Shown here: piece after piece, positions 1 to 7,257 of the stretch
Layout: each line of letters opens with the position of its first letter
Position numbering within the stretch: position 1 is the first letter of the stretch
Assembly (NCBI RefSeq): GCF_004366035.1
Contig: NZ_SOEE01000004.1
Span: 10,007-74,006, forward strand
Source: Cytobacillus oceanisediminis
GTDB lineage: Bacteria > Bacillota > Bacilli > Bacillales > Cytobacillaceae
Direction: 5' to 3'
DNA length: 64,000 nucleotides
Notes under the pieces: generated by a model
What the model saw: only the letters and a program-made list of their open reading frames with translations
Told to the model about the DNA's origin: nothing
The model's database searches: none
Translations under genes and position numbers: made by a program

Positions 1-90
1 AAAGGGGCAGGTTAGTTAAAAAAGGAAATGTTATACAAATGTAGAATTGATATTGTATAAATAATTAACGGTTTGGGGTGAAAAGATTAA

Positions 91-282
91 TTGGGACGTT
101 ACTTTGTTATTTTTTTAGTTACTATCTTGATAACTATTGTTTTAGGTTTTGTAATGCCTGAATTAACAATCCTTATATTTGGTCCAGGCGAGTATCTTAT
201 CCCAATACTTTTGAGTTTATTTGCTTGTTTTATAATAACCCAATTATTTTATATTATTGGATTGTTGAAGAGAAAGAGTTGA
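91..282 (+). CDS. Small two-helix membrane protein (copy 1)
   Basis: The gene encodes 63 residues with two hydrophobic segments, about residues 4-28 and 34-57, ending in a basic LKRKS tail. This suggests a small inner-membrane protein. It starts at TTG, with GGGGTGAAAAG placed about 6 bases upstream. The second copy at 4338-4529 differs by only three residues (YFV/NFI and T/A near the N-terminus), so the protein is conserved between copies while the DNA around it decays. I do not recognise the family. The strong hydrophobicity leaves room for a toxin- or holin-like role, but nothing in the sequence shows it. Confidence 0.55.
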   Translation: MGRYFVIFLVTILITIVLGFVMPELTILIFGPGEYLIPILLSLFACFIITQLFYIIGLLKRKS

Positions 283-301
283 TAACCTTAAACTAACGGA
301 G

Positions 302-326
302 GCATTCCTTTGGTGGGATGCTTTTT
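302..326 (+). terminator. Terminator after the small membrane protein gene
   Basis: GCATTCC and GGGATGC form an imperfect stem around a short loop, followed by CTTTTTA. The same structure follows copy 2 at about 4555-4575. Confidence 0.6.
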
Positions 327-503
327 ACCGAAAGACAGGTTTTGCTTATAGATTTCAATTCCCAAATCCGCAAGCTATTTCCATACCTGCTTTCACATAG
401 ATGTCCTCGCTGTACAACAGATATAGTCACAACAAAGAAAACATATGTGAATTCTTATAATAACTTTTAATAGAACTCCAAAAACGAATATAAAATAAGT
501 AAC

Positions 504-654
504 AAAAAATTAGGCAAGGCTCTCGATAAAGCAAACAAAGAGAAGATCCCTTGCGTGATTATAATTGGGGAGAATGCGGTGAATAAACAAAAACTTTAAT
601 ATAAGAGATATGATTTCAAGTGACGAAGAATTTGATTCATATTTGTTTAACTAA
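504..654 (+). pseudogene. Decayed fragment resembling histidyl-tRNA synthetase C-terminal domain
   Basis: The frame from 504 reads KKLGKALDKANKEKIPCV, then IIIGENAVNKQKL and a stop at 597-599. After a one-base shift it continues NIRDMISSDEEFDSYLFN to a stop at 652-654. The pattern 'position-AxKxxIPxVIIIGExE' resembles the HGTP anticodon-binding domain at the end of HisRS. There is no start codon or catalytic domain. The same fragment lies in the second cassette copy (4754-4893), so it decayed before the duplication. The match is from memory of the family and is tentative. Confidence 0.4.
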
Positions 655-685
655 TTTAAAATTAGCCGGTACTTAAATTCAGAAT

Positions 686-712
686 CAGCTGCCAAACCAG
701 GTGGCTTTTTTT
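686..712 (+). terminator. Rho-independent terminator
   Basis: AGCTGCC pairs with GGTGGCT around a short loop and is followed by a T run. It closes the left cassette. The motif GGGGCAGGTTAGT follows directly, as it does at three other places in this region. Confidence 0.65.
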
Positions 713-807
713 AATTGAACAAACGGGGCAGGTTAGTGAAAGAAGGAGATAATCCTAACTAAGATGAATTTATATGTATTTGCTAAAATTGTGGAGGTGT
801 CTTTTCA

Positions 808-1052
808 ATGCTATACGAAGTAAAAATTTGGGGTAAGCAATTAAAATGTGATGTATGTACTGATAATCAATGGTATAAAAGCACTCTTAAAACAGAAATT
901 CAAAGCGAAGAAAACGCCTATAAGTATAACAAGGAAGTAAGATATATGTTTGAATGCAAAAAGTGCGGTAATTGCAGGATATTTGGGATGGTATCCACGA
1001 AAATGATACTGATGAAGTGAATATTAATATTAGACCCATCTCAGAAATGTAG
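808..1052 (+). pseudogene. Small zinc-ribbon-like protein, probable one-base frameshift
   Basis: An ATG at 808 follows GGAGG at 793-797. The first frame gives 70 residues, with Cys pairs at CDVC and CKKCGNC suggesting a small zinc ribbon, and stops at 1018-1020. The last residues (MVSTKMILMK) look unlike a protein end. In the next frame, from 987, the sequence reads DGIHENDTDEVNININIRPI and then SEM, stop at 1050-1052. Adding one G to the GGG run at 985-987 joins the two into an 81-residue acidic-tailed protein. This is either a real loss or an assembly error. The function is unknown. Confidence 0.5.
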
Positions 1053-1073
1053 GATAATCTTCAACTAATAGGT

Positions 1074-1102
1074 GCGATGTTTAATAAGGCATCGCTGTTT
1101 TC
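1074..1102 (+). terminator. Terminator downstream of the zinc-ribbon gene
   Basis: GCGATG (1074-1079) pairs with CATCGC (1090-1095), followed by TGTTTTCTT. Confidence 0.55.
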
Positions 1103-1226
1103 TTATTGAAGTAACGAAGCAGAATAGTGTAAGTGAAACTCTTCACGAAACATTGGTAAATGGCTATTAGAATCTTCCATTAAATTAAACCGCAAAAAAT
1201 CCTCACTATTTATAGAGGCGGCATAA

Positions 1227-1264
1227 GTAAGGCATCTTAGTTATCACACCAAGATGCCTTACTA
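1227..1264. repeat. Perfect 13-bp inverted repeat
   Basis: AGTAAGGCATCTT (1227-1239) and AAGATGCCTTACT (1252-1264) are exact reverse complements around a 12-base loop. No T run follows on either strand, so this is not a typical terminator. It could be a processed RNA hairpin or a scar of an element. Confidence 0.7.
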
Positions 1265-1666
1265 CTGTCTGTATGAATTTAATTTCCTGATAAAAAGTAC
1301 CAATTAGATAACCAACAGAAGTAACTTTTTCATATGCCACAACAAAAACTTACAAATATCCCCGTTGCATTACATTTCGAAAATAAAGGTTCAATTAGTA
1401 ACTTCCTCAACACCCTCTTCCATTAATACTCCACGATCAAATCGGCAAACGTGGAAATCTCATTCTTCGACAGCGTGGATGAGCACAACATCCGAAGGTC
1501 ATAAGGGAGTTGAAAAATCTATGAAACAGATAAAATTGGGATAGCTATTTTAGAAGATAGCTTTTGTTACATATGCGGGAAAATATTTGGTTATATTATG
1601 CCAATTGGGTATTTTTCTGGAGAAAAGAAAAAGAACATCTAAAGACTTCTTTTGAAAAATTTTGTA

Positions 1667-2251
1667 TTACTTTTTCTTTTTCCTTGCATAAAATTCGGCT
1701 GATTTTTGGCGATTTCCGCATAATTCCATGCTACACCAGCGTCTTTTTCCTGATTTTGATGTATCGACAAAATAGAGACGGCATTCTGGGTGTTCGCAAT
1801 TCCTAATTCGATGGGTAGGAATTGTATCCAATGTTTGAATAATTGAGTGGATAATCATATATAGCACGTGATCTCTAGTTGTTATTCCTTCGGAGACCAA
1901 TTTTAATTTGTCAGAATCCGAAACGATAGTTAGTCTTACCTTTACTTGTTTAGTAAGCCTTTTTAATTGCTCTGTAACATTTAGAGAAAGTTTTCCTTGT
2001 TGTTCTAAATCAACTAAAATCGTTTTACTAAGGTCACGAAGCAATCGGAGCTCGACTATTAGCGATTTAAGCAATTCGTCATTTTCTAAAGCCAGAAAAT
2101 CAGACTCCCGTAATAGGTTATTATCTCCTAGCCATTGAAGAGTAATTGATGGCTCGATAAGGATATCAATGTTTTGTTTTTCGGAGTTATACGTCGTATT
2201 TACTAGGTTAATCCATGCCGTTCCACCTAATAAGAATAGTGATTTGTTCAT
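1667..2251 (-). CDS. CGNR zinc finger / ABATE-domain transcriptional regulator
   Basis: The protein has 194 residues. Residues about 1-140 fit the ABATE helical ligand-binding domain. The C-terminus carries the CGNR zinc finger: CEHPEC, then WCSMELCGNR and a basic KKKK tail. Members are thought to be stress- or ligand-responsive DNA-binding regulators. The ATG at 2251 follows GAGGTGAAAC. The gene is divergent from a broken hydrolase gene (2380-2981) and the intact hydrolase at 3032. Paired direct repeats at 2326-2360 in the shared intergenic region are a likely operator. The ligand is unknown. Confidence 0.85.
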   Translation of the reverse strand: MNKSLFLLGGTAWINLVNTTYNSEKQNIDILIEPSITLQWLGDNNLLRESDFLALENDELLKSLIVELRLLRDLSKTILVDLEQQGKLSLNVTEQLKRLTKQVKVRLTIVSDSDKLKLVSEGITTRDHVLYMIIHSIIQTLDTIPTHRIRNCEHPECRLYFVDTSKSGKRRWCSMELCGNRQKSAEFYARKKKK

Positions 2252-2325
2252 ATATGTTTCACCTCAATAAATATTGTAACCTATAAAAATAATGTTTACA
2301 AGTTAGAATGAATGTGGTAATATGC

Positions 2326-2360
2326 AATTTATAACCGGTAAAATTAATTTATAACGGTTA
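2326..2360. promoter_or_regulatory. Two spaced direct repeats, probable operator
   Basis: AATTTATAACCGGT (2326-2339) and AATTTATAACGGTTA (2346-2360) repeat with a 20-bp period, about two helical turns. They lie between the CGNR regulator and the divergent hydrolase locus. Binding by the regulator at 1667-2251 is inferred from position only. Confidence 0.5.
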
Positions 2361-2379
2361 TGTTAGAAGGTGAACATGA

Positions 2380-2981
2380 ATGGAATTTAAGAAGACACCA
2401 GATATGGCTAAGGCAATTCCTGCCGAGGTACAAAGAATTGGCCGCAAACGTATGTGGTCTTGGACAGAATGAAAGCTGCCCTCATGGCTACGGTTAGATT
2501 TGATTCAAGTAAACTAAGCCAAATGACTTCTGCAGATATGCGCACCGTCGGCTGTGTCTATGAGGGATGGGGCTTATCACAGGCCTATTTATAGAGAGGA
2601 ACTTTATCGAGAAATGGGATTTGACTCATTTTTGTGTCTGACGTCTGGGAAGATAGCTTTATGAATATGGATCCGCACAATGTCCTAGCTAAGTTATGGA
2701 CTGGCCAATTTGCAGATATTAGTGCAAACCCCGTCTATAACGGAGATTTCGATGAGGCTCTCAGAAGCATTAATGCGTTTGCCTGCATCATGCCAGGAAG
2801 TACGGATCTCTTCTGCACTGTGGACGAGAACGAATACGAGGTGAAGCTTATACCTAATGCTGTTTTTAAACCTATCGAGTCGATTTGGGGCCATTTTGCT
2901 GGTCTCGGAATCAACAGTGCCGATAACAAATTTATTGATGACACCCTAAAGCGCTTGTTGGCCCTTATTAAAAACGGATAG
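2380..2981 (+). pseudogene. Broken homoserine-acetyltransferase-like alpha/beta hydrolase gene
   Basis: A short frame starts at ATG 2380 (MEFKKTPDMAKAIPAEVQ) and stops near 2472. A second frame from about 2460 reads LDRMKAALMATVRFDSSK, meets a TAG near 2592, and shifts frame in the T run around 2630. The last part, 2634-2981, is open for 115 codons and contains NMDPHNVLAKLWTGQF and SIWGHFAGLG, as in the C-terminal half of MetX-like alpha/beta hydrolases with the catalytic His. The nucleophile region is missing. At least one stop, one shift and one deletion are needed to explain it. Confidence 0.6.
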
Positions 2982-3031
2982 ATGAAATTGTAAGAAATCC
3001 TAATAAAAAATCTAAAAGGAGATGTAAAAAA

Positions 3032-3886
3032 ATGAAGATTAGTTATCATAAACAGAAAGTCGGCGATGTGGAAGTTTTTTATCGTGAAGCTGGTCCTAAG
3101 GATGGTCAAGTTATTTTACTATTACATGGGTTTCCAAGCTCAAGTCATATGTTTCGCGATCTAATTCCCGAACTTGCAGAAAACCACCGTGTCATAGCCC
3201 CGGATCACGCTGGATTTGGTCATACAATAACTCCGCCGCGCGGTCAATTTAACTTCACATTTGACAGCCTGTTTCGAGTCATTGAAGGATTTACCGAAGC
3301 ATTGGCCCTTAAACAGTATGTTCTTTATGTGTTTGATTACGGTGCACCTATTGGTTACCGTTTGGCTATGGCTCACCCGGAAAGGGTCCAAGCAATTATT
3401 AGTCAGAATGGGAATGCTTATTTGGAAGGATTTACTGATGCATGGGGATCTTGGGAGACCTATTGGCACTCTCCAACATCGGAAAATCGTGAAGCATGCC
3501 GCGATTCCTTGACTCCCGAGACCATCCGCAGCTTTCAGTATCTTCATGGAGCTGATGCCAGCCTTGTTTCACCAGACGGATATTCTCTAGATATTGCTTA
3601 CATGTCACGCCCGGAGGCTGAAGAAATCCAATTGGATTTGATCGGTGATTATAGAACAAATGTGGATCTTTATCCTGACTTTCAGGCCTATTTTCGTAAG
3701 TATCAACCCCAATTATTAGCCGTATGGGGTAAAAATGATCCTGCCTTCCTCCCTGCTGGAGCTGAGGCTTATAAGCGCGATATTCCATCTGCAGAAGTCC
3801 ATTTACTTGATACTGGGCACTTTGCTCTTGAAACACATGCTACAGAGATCAGTGAGCTAATTCACAAATTTCTAAAAACAAACTAA
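3032..3886 (+). CDS. Alpha/beta hydrolase, epoxide hydrolase / haloalkane dehalogenase type
   Basis: This is a full-length 284-residue alpha/beta hydrolase. The oxyanion-hole motif HGFP is at about residue 32. The nucleophile elbow FDYGAP places Asp102 where esterases have Ser, which points to epoxide hydrolase or dehalogenase chemistry through an ester intermediate. WGKNDP supplies the acid-loop Asp and GHFALE the catalytic His near residue 263. AAAAGGAGATG lies just before the ATG. It follows the broken hydrolase gene and probably belonged to the same unit controlled by the CGNR regulator. The substrate cannot be told from sequence. Confidence 0.85.
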   Translation: MKISYHKQKVGDVEVFYREAGPKDGQVILLLHGFPSSSHMFRDLIPELAENHRVIAPDHAGFGHTITPPRGQFNFTFDSLFRVIEGFTEALALKQYVLYVFDYGAPIGYRLAMAHPERVQAIISQNGNAYLEGFTDAWGSWETYWHSPTSENREACRDSLTPETIRSFQYLHGADASLVSPDGYSLDIAYMSRPEAEEIQLDLIGDYRTNVDLYPDFQAYFRKYQPQLLAVWGKNDPAFLPAGAEAYKRDIPSAEVHLLDTGHFALETHATEISELIHKFLKTN

Positions 3887-3935
3887 CATCCCAAACAAAA
3901 TTTGTTATAAAAAACTCTTATTATACTGTAGCATA

Positions 3936-3976
3936 GAAACCATTTTGATCACTTTTTTTCAAAATGGTTTCTTCTG
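3936..3976. terminator. Terminator with perfect 13-bp stem
   Basis: GAAACCATTTTGA (3936-3948) and TCAAAATGGTTTC (3959-3971) pair exactly around a T-rich loop, followed by TTCTGTT. It closes the hydrolase unit. Confidence 0.7.
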
Positions 3977-4035
3977 TTATTAGGAAACATCACTTCAGTT
4001 ATTATCATTATTGAATTTCAGGCGGGGAAAGCAAA

Positions 4036-4173
4036 ATGAAGAACTTACTATTAATGTCACACTGTGCATTCCCAACACCAGATATCAAAAAAACAGCAAA
4101 TTTCTATGAACAAAAGATGGGTTTTCCATTGTCTACTGACGCGACTGTTTTGTGGAGCAAAAGGTGTTTGTGA
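4036..4173 (+). pseudogene. Truncated VOC/glyoxalase-family gene
   Basis: An ATG at 4036 preceded by GGCGGGG opens a 45-codon frame. It reads CAFPTPDIKKTANFYEQKMG, the usual first beta strand and helix of vicinal-oxygen-chelate proteins, then breaks off at a TGA at 4171. A VOC protein normally has about 120 residues or more and metal ligands that are missing here. The cut lies just before the terminator and repeat motif that open the right cassette, so the duplication or an insertion probably removed the rest. Confidence 0.55.
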
Positions 4174-4212
4174 AGCATTGTACTTAAACAAACGGGTGCT
4201 TTCGTCCAAGAT

Positions 4213-4236
4213 CAGCTGCTAATCAGGCAGCTTTTT
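4213..4236 (+). terminator. Terminator next to the right cassette
   Basis: AGCTGC pairs with GCAGCT around TAATCAG, followed by TTTTTC. The motif GGGGCAGGTTAGTTAA follows within 20 bases. Confidence 0.5.
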
Positions 4237-4337
4237 CTTATGCAACAAAAGGGGCAGGTTAGTTAAAAAAGGAAATGTTATACAAATGTAGAATTGATAT
4301 TGTATAAATAATTAACGGTTTGGGGTGAAAAGATTAA

Positions 4338-4529
4338 TTGGGACGTAACTTTATTATTTTTCTAGTTGCTATCTTGATAACTATTGTTTTAGGTTTTGTA
4401 ATGCCTGAATTAACAATCCTTATATTTGGTCCAGGCGAGTATCTTATCCCAATACTTTTGAGTTTATTTGCTTGTTTTATAATAACCCAATTATTTTATA
4501 TTATTGGATTGTTGAAGAGAAAGAGTTGA
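4338..4529 (+). CDS. Small two-helix membrane protein (copy 2)
   Basis: 63 residues, almost identical to the protein at 91-282, with the same TTG start and the same GGGGTGAAAAG ribosome binding site. Two membrane segments and a basic C-terminal tail. Substitutions between the copies are few and mostly conservative, while the neighbouring synthetase-like fragment is broken in both, which suggests the membrane protein is the part under selection. The family is unrecognised. Confidence 0.55.
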   Translation: MGRNFIIFLVAILITIVLGFVMPELTILIFGPGEYLIPILLSLFACFIITQLFYIIGLLKRKS

Positions 4530-4753
4530 TAACTTCTTAAATTAACGGAGGCATTCCTTTGGTGGGATGCTTTTTACCGAAAGTGACAGGTTTTGCTTAT
4601 AGATTTCAATACCCAAATCCGCAAGCTATTTCCTTACCTGCTTTCACACAGATGTTCTCGCTGTACAACAGATATAGTCACAACAAAGAAAATATATGTG
4701 AATTCTTATAATAACTTTTAATAGGCTCCAAAAACGAATATAAAATAAGTAAC

Positions 4754-4893
4754 AAAAAATTAGGCAAGGCTCTCGATAAAGCAAACAAAGAGAAGATCCC
4801 TTGCGTGATTATAATTGGGGAGAATGAGGTGAATAAACAAAAATTTTAATATAAGAGATATGATTTCAAGTGACGAAGAATTTGTTTAACTGA
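4754..4893 (+). pseudogene. Decayed HisRS-like fragment (copy 2)
   Basis: Same fragment as 504-654, with GENEVNKQKF in place of GENAVNKQKL and an internal deletion that removes most of the DSYLFN tail. No start codon and no catalytic core. Confidence 0.4.
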
Positions 4894-4924
4894 TTTAAAA
4901 TTAGCCGGTACTTAAATTCAGAAT

Positions 4925-4953
4925 CAGCTGCCAAACCAGGTGGCTTTTTTTTG
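4925..4953 (+). terminator. Terminator closing the right cassette
   Basis: AGCTGCC and GGTGGCT stem followed by eight T residues, as at 686-712. Confidence 0.65.
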
Positions 4954-5148
4954 TTTAACCAGAAACGAGGTAGTTGGTAGGTTTATAAAGCAGTCAGAAA
5001 AAAGGGCCTAGACGTTCCTTCTTAGGATAAGAGAGGACTCTTGAAAACGTGGTTACTTGTTTGATAAGTAAAGTGAGCTTTAAATAGTGGTAGCCTTTCA
5101 GAAAGAATTGCCGTTTTTCTTGTAATAAAACACTTTTCGCGTAATCTT
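4954..5148. other. Spacer before the sigma-factor locus
   Basis: About 195 bp with no supported gene. An open frame on the minus strand (4994-5185) has no ribosome binding site and runs through the sigma promoter, so I reject it. Confidence 0.4.
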
Positions 5149-5182
5149 TGATAACATTTATAAGACTTGAACGTCTTATAAA
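5149..5182 (+). promoter_or_regulatory. ECF-type promoter overlapping a perfect 10-bp inverted repeat
   Basis: TGATAAC (5149-5155) and CGTC (5172-5175) are 16 bases apart. They resemble the TGAAAC/CGTC elements of ECF sigma promoters and lie upstream of the sigma gene at 5199, so autoregulation is likely. The spacer and -10 are covered by TTTATAAGAC (5157-5166) and GTCTTATAAA (5173-5182), exact reverse complements around TTGAAC. The palindrome could be a repressor site or a 5' mRNA hairpin. Confidence 0.5.
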
Positions 5183-5198
5183 CATAGGGGGAGGGATA

Positions 5199-5704
5199 AT
5201 GGAAGAAACATTAAATAATGAAGTATTAAACAGCGAACTTAATATTGTTTTTCGATACCTAGTGAAAAAAGGCGTGCCTTACCTAGATGCTCAGGATGCT
5301 GTGCAAGAAACAGCATTCAAATACCTTAAATATGCTGATTCAATTCGTCCTCTAAAGTACGAAGCTGGTTAATTAGGGTCGCATTGAATTACTACTATGA
5401 TCAGTGCAGAAAAAATAAAAAGTACATATTAAATTTAGAGGAAAAAATGGTTGGAGCCCCCCAAGTCGAAGAACTCCCAGAACTTATTATTCTAGCCAAA
5501 GAGCGTTCTGAGGAAATCACTAGGAAACTTACCAAACTGAAACCGCTTTATTCAGAACTTCTTCTGTTAAAGTATGAGTCTGATTTATCATATGATGAAA
5601 TTTCTCAACTGCTGGGGATAAGTGTGAGTTCGGTAAAATCAAATTTATTTCGAGCTAGAAAGAGTTTATTAAAATGTTTTGAGGAGGCTCATTATGATGG
5701 ATAA
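5199..5704 (+). pseudogene. ECF-family sigma factor with a frameshift
   Basis: The ATG at 5199 follows GGGGGAGGG. The first frame gives sigma region 2 (DAQDAVQETAFKYLKYAD) and stops in EAG just after 5369. The next frame carries on as LIRVALNYYYDQCRKNKK and then region 4 (SYDEISQLLGISVSSVKSNL, a helix-turn-helix). One missing T in GAAGCTGGTTA, giving ...YEAWLIRVALN, restores one protein of about 168 residues, a normal ECF length. As written, the factor is split between regions 2 and 4 and would not work. The anti-sigma-like gene overlaps its end. A sequencing indel is possible. Confidence 0.7.
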
Positions 5705-6599
5705 AAAGAATTCTAAACAAAATTCAGAAATAGATTTTTTAAGCGATCCTTTATTCCGGAGGTCCATAAAAAAAGCAAGATGGAAACAAATCGGGTTATA
5801 TACACTTATCTCTATCGTTACAGTAATTCTTTGTATTGTCATTATTCATCTTGGGACACAGTATCTAATAAATAAGAAGATACAAGCGGATAACATAAAG
5901 CAGGCTAATATTGTTAATGGGGAACCAATTAAAGGAGCAGGAATTACTAATAGCGGTACAAGGTATCAATATAATATTTTTAGTGCCGTGGGTGAAACGG
6001 TCTATTATAAACGAATTGGGAATAGGCAATTCGTTTGGGACACAGAGACGAAGAAATATCCTGCAATAGGGAAAGTACAAATAATAAATCGTGGAAGTGG
6101 ATTGACTGAAATAAATCAAATGAATGAAGAGGCAAAAAGGGTTGTTAGGTACAACCAACTAAATAATGAACGAATCATTGATTTTTATTATCCCAATATA
6201 AATTATTCATATTTACCACAGGAGTTAGGTATAGCCACAGGATTAGATGAAAACACGTTAATTGAGGTAGCCCTTTCATTCAAAGAACCGATGACAACAA
6301 GTGATTTAGGTGAAGTATTAGGATATAAGAATGTTGATTGGCTGTGGGTAAATAAAAAGACGGAGCAACAAATGGAACAAATGGAAGCTATGCAAGGATC
6401 TGATTCAGTAAAAGTTCAAAATGGGGATAGTGCATATGGATTTGGGGTTTCAGAAGAATTTCCATACTCTGATTCGCAAATTAAAAATACATTAATTAGC
6501 GGAGCAATAATTAGTGGGACACCTAAGGAGTTGAAGAGATTTTTGGATTTAAATATTATTAGATCCTCTGTGATAGGTGCAACAATTGATAAATATTAG
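5694..6599 (+). CDS. Anti-sigma factor, Sigma_reg_N/C type membrane protein
   Basis: The ATG at 5694 follows GAGGAGG and overlaps the end of the sigma gene, which implies translational coupling. The product has about 301 residues: a cytoplasmic N-terminus (FLSDPLFRRSIKKARW, as in the sigma-regulator N-terminal domain), one membrane helix at about residues 30-55, and a long extracytoplasmic part ending in a Sigma_reg_C-like domain with SGTPKELKRF. Such proteins hold their ECF sigma factor at the membrane until an envelope signal arrives. This gene is intact although its sigma partner is frameshifted. Confidence 0.75.
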   Translation: MMDKKNSKQNSEIDFLSDPLFRRSIKKARWKQIGLYTLISIVTVILCIVIIHLGTQYLINKKIQADNIKQANIVNGEPIKGAGITNSGTRYQYNIFSAVGETVYYKRIGNRQFVWDTETKKYPAIGKVQIINRGSGLTEINQMNEEAKRVVRYNQLNNERIIDFYYPNINYSYLPQELGIATGLDENTLIEVALSFKEPMTTSDLGEVLGYKNVDWLWVNKKTEQQMEQMEAMQGSDSVKVQNGDSAYGFGVSEEFPYSDSQIKNTLISGAIISGTPKELKRFLDLNIIRSSVIGATIDKY

Positions 6600-6987
6600 A
6601 ATTTGAGGTAGCGATGTTGAATTACCTTTCAGATATCTCGGCTAAATAGAGCTATTTTAAAAATATGGGGAGGAAACAGACGGCATTAGCTGTTGTTGCG
6701 GCAGCTTTTTCTTATACAACAAACGGGCAGTTTAGTTGAACAATCGTCAGTAGCTTTTTTCAACAATTGGGCCAGATTGTGGAATATCTCATTTCTTCAA
6801 ATGATTAGATTTGAAATAATTGGGCTTTTAAATTTTGGTATTTCCTTTTTCCTGATACTGCCCCTTAAAGTAACTGGAATTTAGTAAAAAAAAGGAATTA
6901 GAAATAATTTGAAGAATATTAAAAAGGGTTAGGTCCATGGAAGAAAGAAGGCAGTTTATTTTTGCATTATTATTAGGAGGAAATAGT
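6600..6987 (+). other. 388-bp spacer with terminator and repeat motif
   Basis: GCTG/CAGC with TTTTTC (about 6685-6711) forms a weak terminator for the anti-sigma gene and is followed by CAACAAACGGGCAG at 6717, the fourth occurrence of the regional repeat motif. The stretch after 6755 is AT-rich. An open frame at 6693-6884 has no ribosome binding site and no coding character. Confidence 0.45.
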
Positions 6988-7257
6988 ATGAAAACAAGGC
7001 ACCTTTTTTTTATAAACCTTTTTTTTATTCTCGGAATGGTATTTCTAACGATAATGGATAAAATCTTTCCAGAGTCCACAATAACCAAAAACGTAGTTCT
7101 TATTATTGGTGGTTGCTTCATAGTATATGCTTATGTGATTTCAATGAAATCCAAAATATTGGACTCAAAGCCATCAGCATTTGTTTGGGTGGCTTCCGTA
7201 GCAGTGATCTTATTGAGTAATGTGATTATATTATATCTGACACATGCTTTAAATTAA
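6988..7257 (+). CDS. Small three-helix membrane protein, unknown
   Basis: The ATG at 6988 follows TAGGAGGAAATAGT. A longer frame from 6937 has no ribosome binding site. The 89-residue product has three hydrophobic segments, about residues 5-23, 33-51 and 63-83. Basic residues near the start and after helix 2 (MKSK) suggest a cytoplasmic N-terminus. It resembles many small accessory membrane proteins of Bacillaceae. I recognise no family, and the neighbours give no function. Confidence 0.6.
   Translation: MKTRHLFFINLFFILGMVFLTIMDKIFPESTITKNVVLIIGGCFIVYAYVISMKSKILDSKPSAFVWVASVAVILLSNVIILYLTHALN

Larger units (their letters stand above)
1..711. repeat. Left copy of a duplicated 0.7-kb cassette
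   Basis: This segment is nearly identical to 4248-4952, at a constant offset of 4247 over the first 290 bases. Each copy holds a 63-codon membrane protein gene, a terminator, a decayed tRNA-synthetase-like fragment and a second terminator. Differences are scattered substitutions and small indels, including 12 bases near 630 that the right copy lacks. The window begins inside or at the edge of this copy, so its true left end is unknown. No transposase lies in either copy, so simple segmental duplication is as likely as mobility. Confidence 0.9.
1053..1666. other. 614-bp stretch without an intact gene
   Basis: Besides the terminator and a hairpin at 1227-1264, the only coding-like trace is near 1447-1503. 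There one frame reads NVEISFFDSVDEHNIRRS before a stop and is closed a few codons upstream. It looks like the tail of a lost gene that I cannot name. The rest is AT-rich and holds nothing I can support. Confidence 0.5.
4248..4952. repeat. Right copy of the duplicated 0.7-kb cassette
   Basis: Near-identical to 1-711. It begins at the AAAGGGGCAGG that also begins the window and ends at the T run after the AGCTGCC/GGTGGCT hairpin. It lies between the truncated VOC gene and the sigma-factor locus. Confidence 0.9.
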
